This document shows positions 12,712 to 14,121 of a stretch of 14,121 nt of DNA, in pieces. The notes below the pieces were generated by a model that searched no databases, was not told the DNA's origin, and saw nothing but the letters and a program-made list of their open reading frames with translations. The stretch is taken from assembly GCA_021443825.1 (NCBI GenBank), contig JABUTE010000093.1:1-14121 (forward strand), in the 5' to 3' direction. This DNA is from Bacillota bacterium. Lineage in GTDB: Bacteria; Bacillota; Clostridia; Peptostreptococcales; Anaerovoracaceae. A program made the position numbers and the translations under genes. Positions within the stretch are counted from its first letter, which is position 1. The number at the start of each line of letters is the position of its first letter.

Positions 12712-12742
12712 ACACCGCCCCCGGTCTTCGAAATGCTCTGTT

Positions 12743-13912
12743 CTATTTGCCGCTTGCTTTTTCCAGCAGGCAGACGCATTCGATGTGCTTTGTGAAGGGG
12801 AAGTTATCGTAGGCCTTAAGGCGCACCGGCTTGTAGCCGCACAGAACAGCGGCACGCAGGTTTTCTGCCATGGTCTTGGGGTTGCACGAGATATACAGGA
12901 TCTGGGGAACCTTATAGGCCAGGATCTGCGACAGAGCCTTGGGCATGATGCCGCTTCTTGGCGGATCCACCACGATCACATCCGGCTTGTCTTCGATGGA
13001 GGACAGGGCATTCTGCACATCGTCTGCGATGAAGAGGCAGTTGGTCAGCCCGTTGAGGGCTGCGTTCACCTTAGCGGCCTGCACTGCTTCTTCGACGATC
13101 TCCACACCGACTACCTTTTTCGCCTTGAGAGCCATAGCCTGGCTGATGGTTCCCGTGCCGCAGTAAAGATCATAGACCGTCTTTCCTTCGATGCCGGGAA
13201 TCAGCTCCAGCGCCTCGCTGTACAGGCGCTCCGCGGCGGGCACATTGGTTTGAAAGAACGAAAAGGCGCCGACTTTAAAGGAAAGCCCCAGCACCTGCTC
13301 CATATAAAACGGCTCGCCGGCCAGCACCCGCACCTCCTGGGCATTGACCGCATCGGAGCGGTCGTCGTTAAGGGTATGCAGAATGCCGCAGACCGATGCA
13401 TCCAGAGGGAGCCTTTCGATCAAGGCGGCAAAGCCCTTTTCATCAAAGTCCGACTGGGAGGTGGTGACGATGTTGACCAGAAGCTGACCGGTGCGGATCC
13501 CCTGGCGCAAGATCAGATTGCGCAGAAGACCGGTATGAAACTTCTTGCTGTATTGCACATAGCCCTTTTCGATGCAAAAGGAGGTGACTGCTTTTACGAT
13601 CCGGTTGAAATCTTCGGGCACGATCTCACAGCAGGAGGCATCTACCACGGAGATAAAGGACTTTTTGCGGTGCATGCCAAGGCGAAGGGGTCCGTCTTTG
13701 CTTTCGTTTCCGAAGGTGTATTCCATTTTGTTGCGATAGGCATACCGCTCGGGGCAGCCGGTGATCCCCTCCAAAAGATCGGGTGAAAAACCGGCCCTTT
13801 TCAGGTGACCGCGCACCTCGTTTTCTTTGTTTTTCAGCTGGTCGTCGTATGAGATCCCCTGGTAGGAGCAGCCTCCGCAGGCCTCCGATACCGGGCACTT
13901 TGTCAATTCCAT
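12743..13912 (-). CDS. rlmD: 23S rRNA (uracil-C5)-methyltransferase, RlmC/RlmD family, without TRAM domain
   Basis: SAM-dependent enzyme making 5-methyluridine in 23S rRNA (U747 and/or U1939 in E. coli numbering). In the 389 residues, an iron-sulfur site is formed by Cys6, Cys12, Cys15 and Cys94 or Cys95. The SAM-binding loop YDLYCGTGT spans 248-256, DPPRSG lies at 316-321, the catalytic cysteine is Cys343 in ISCNP, and Glu378 in KHIE is the likely base. RlmD enzymes usually carry an N-terminal TRAM domain ahead of the first cysteine; here only five residues precede it, as in RlmC. The gene cannot be extended upstream because tgt ends three bases before the ATG, which has GGGAGG upstream. It may therefore be an RlmC-like or dual-specificity RlmCD enzyme; the symbol is provisional. 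Co-transcribed with tgt. No clear terminator follows. Confidence 0.92.
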   Translation of the reverse strand: MELTKCPVSEACGGCSYQGISYDDQLKNKENEVRGHLKRAGFSPDLLEGITGCPERYAYRNKMEYTFGNESKDGPLRLGMHRKKSFISVVDASCCEIVPEDFNRIVKAVTSFCIEKGYVQYSKKFHTGLLRNLILRQGIRTGQLLVNIVTTSQSDFDEKGFAALIERLPLDASVCGILHTLNDDRSDAVNAQEVRVLAGEPFYMEQVLGLSFKVGAFSFFQTNVPAAERLYSEALELIPGIEGKTVYDLYCGTGTISQAMALKAKKVVGVEIVEEAVQAAKVNAALNGLTNCLFIADDVQNALSSIEDKPDVIVVDPPRSGIMPKALSQILAYKVPQILYISCNPKTMAENLRAAVLCGYKPVRLKAYDNFPFTKHIECVCLLEKASGK

Positions 13913-13915
13913 AGA

Positions 13916-14121
13916 TTAAAACCTCCCGTACTTTTCGAAGAATTCCTTCTTCAGCTCGGGGAAGGAATCCTCGTCGATGGCTTTGCGGATCCGTTCCATG
14001 GTGCGGATCAGAAAATGGAGGTTGTGCTCCGATAAAAGCATGGACGACAGGATCTCTTCGCTCTTAAAAAGATGGCGCAGATAGCCTCTGGAATAATTGC
14101 GGCAGACATAGCAGTCGCATT
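13916..14121 (-). CDS. tgt: Queuine tRNA-ribosyltransferase, C-terminal end (runs off the right edge)
   Basis: Exchanges guanine-34 for preQ1 in GUN-anticodon tRNAs during queuosine synthesis. Only the last 67 residues are visible, beginning CDCYVCRNYSRGYLRHL. They contain the complete zinc site of the family, C-x-C-x2-C-x25-H: the first, third and sixth visible residues and the histidine at visible position 32. The motif RNYSRGYLRHLF matches the conserved CxNYTRAYLRHL-like stretch that follows the zinc cysteines. The protein ends EKYGRF. The stop TAA is followed three bases later by the ATG of the rRNA methyltransferase, whose ribosome-binding site lies inside the last codons of tgt; the pair therefore forms an RNA-modification operon. 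Confidence 0.95.
   Translation of the reverse strand, partial: CDCYVCRNYSRGYLRHLFKSEEILSSMLLSEHNLHFLIRTMERIRKAIDEDSFPELKKEFFEKYGRF

Noticed and set aside
12690..12742. Rho-independent terminator after the rRNA methyltransferase
   Set aside because: Only a four-base ACCG/CGGT stem without a T-run is present, and the stretch overlaps the next promoter.
12785..13786. Plus-strand open frame of 333 codons opposite the rRNA methyltransferase
   Set aside because: Antisense to a gene with complete SAM and catalytic motifs; no domain seen.

Overview
The window looks like chromosomal core DNA from a low-to-mid GC Gram-positive anaerobe of the class Clostridia; by eye the base composition is a little above 50% GC. 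The reasons are: an Asp23/YloU-family gene divergent from rpmB with recG downstream (a Firmicutes arrangement), a four-cysteine L28, an aldo/keto reductase carrying a ferredoxin-like cluster domain, formate-tetrahydrofolate ligase, and an exported SLH-domain protein. No species can be named from this sequence. Every gene except rpmB is on the minus strand. Coding density is high, and no gap between genes reaches 300 bases.

Layout from left to right. The N-terminal part of fhs (1-443) runs off the left edge, with its own promoter and a structured leader. recG (626-2656) overlaps the upstream Asp23-family gene (2643-3077). A compact divergent promoter region (3078-3247) contains a perfect inverted repeat and serves Asp23/recG leftward and rpmB rightward; rpmB (3248-3439) ends in a strong terminator. 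A lone NUDIX hydrolase (3493-4014) and an iron-sulfur aldo/keto reductase (4096-5118) follow. The reductase has its own promoter, overlapped by a palindrome, and its own terminator.

The most distinctive region is a four-gene minus-strand operon between 5217 and 10587. In order of transcription it encodes a membrane-anchored HlyD/MacA-type adaptor (8983-10587), a MacB-type ABC ATPase (8250-8981), a MacB/FtsX-type permease (7057-8253) and a secreted SLH-domain protein (5217-7046). The genes are 1 base apart, overlapping by 4, and 10 bases apart. The promoter lacks a good -35 but carries two GTGAAC half-sites exactly 11 bases apart, which suggests control by an activator. I infer an envelope-associated export or stress machine in which the SLH protein takes a wall-side position. 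Whether it is a structural partner, a substrate or a sensor cannot be told from sequence.

To the right lies a two-gene operon, an aldo/keto reductase (11594-12610) followed by an orphan SagB/ThcOx-type flavin dehydrogenase (10748-11569). It has a near-consensus promoter with a perfect dyad at the expected transcription start, and it ends in a strong terminator. Finally, a 23S rRNA m5U methyltransferase lacking the TRAM domain (12743-13912) follows the C-terminal end of tgt (13916-14121) with only three bases between them.

No tRNA, rRNA, CRISPR array, insertion sequence, prophage or integration site was seen.
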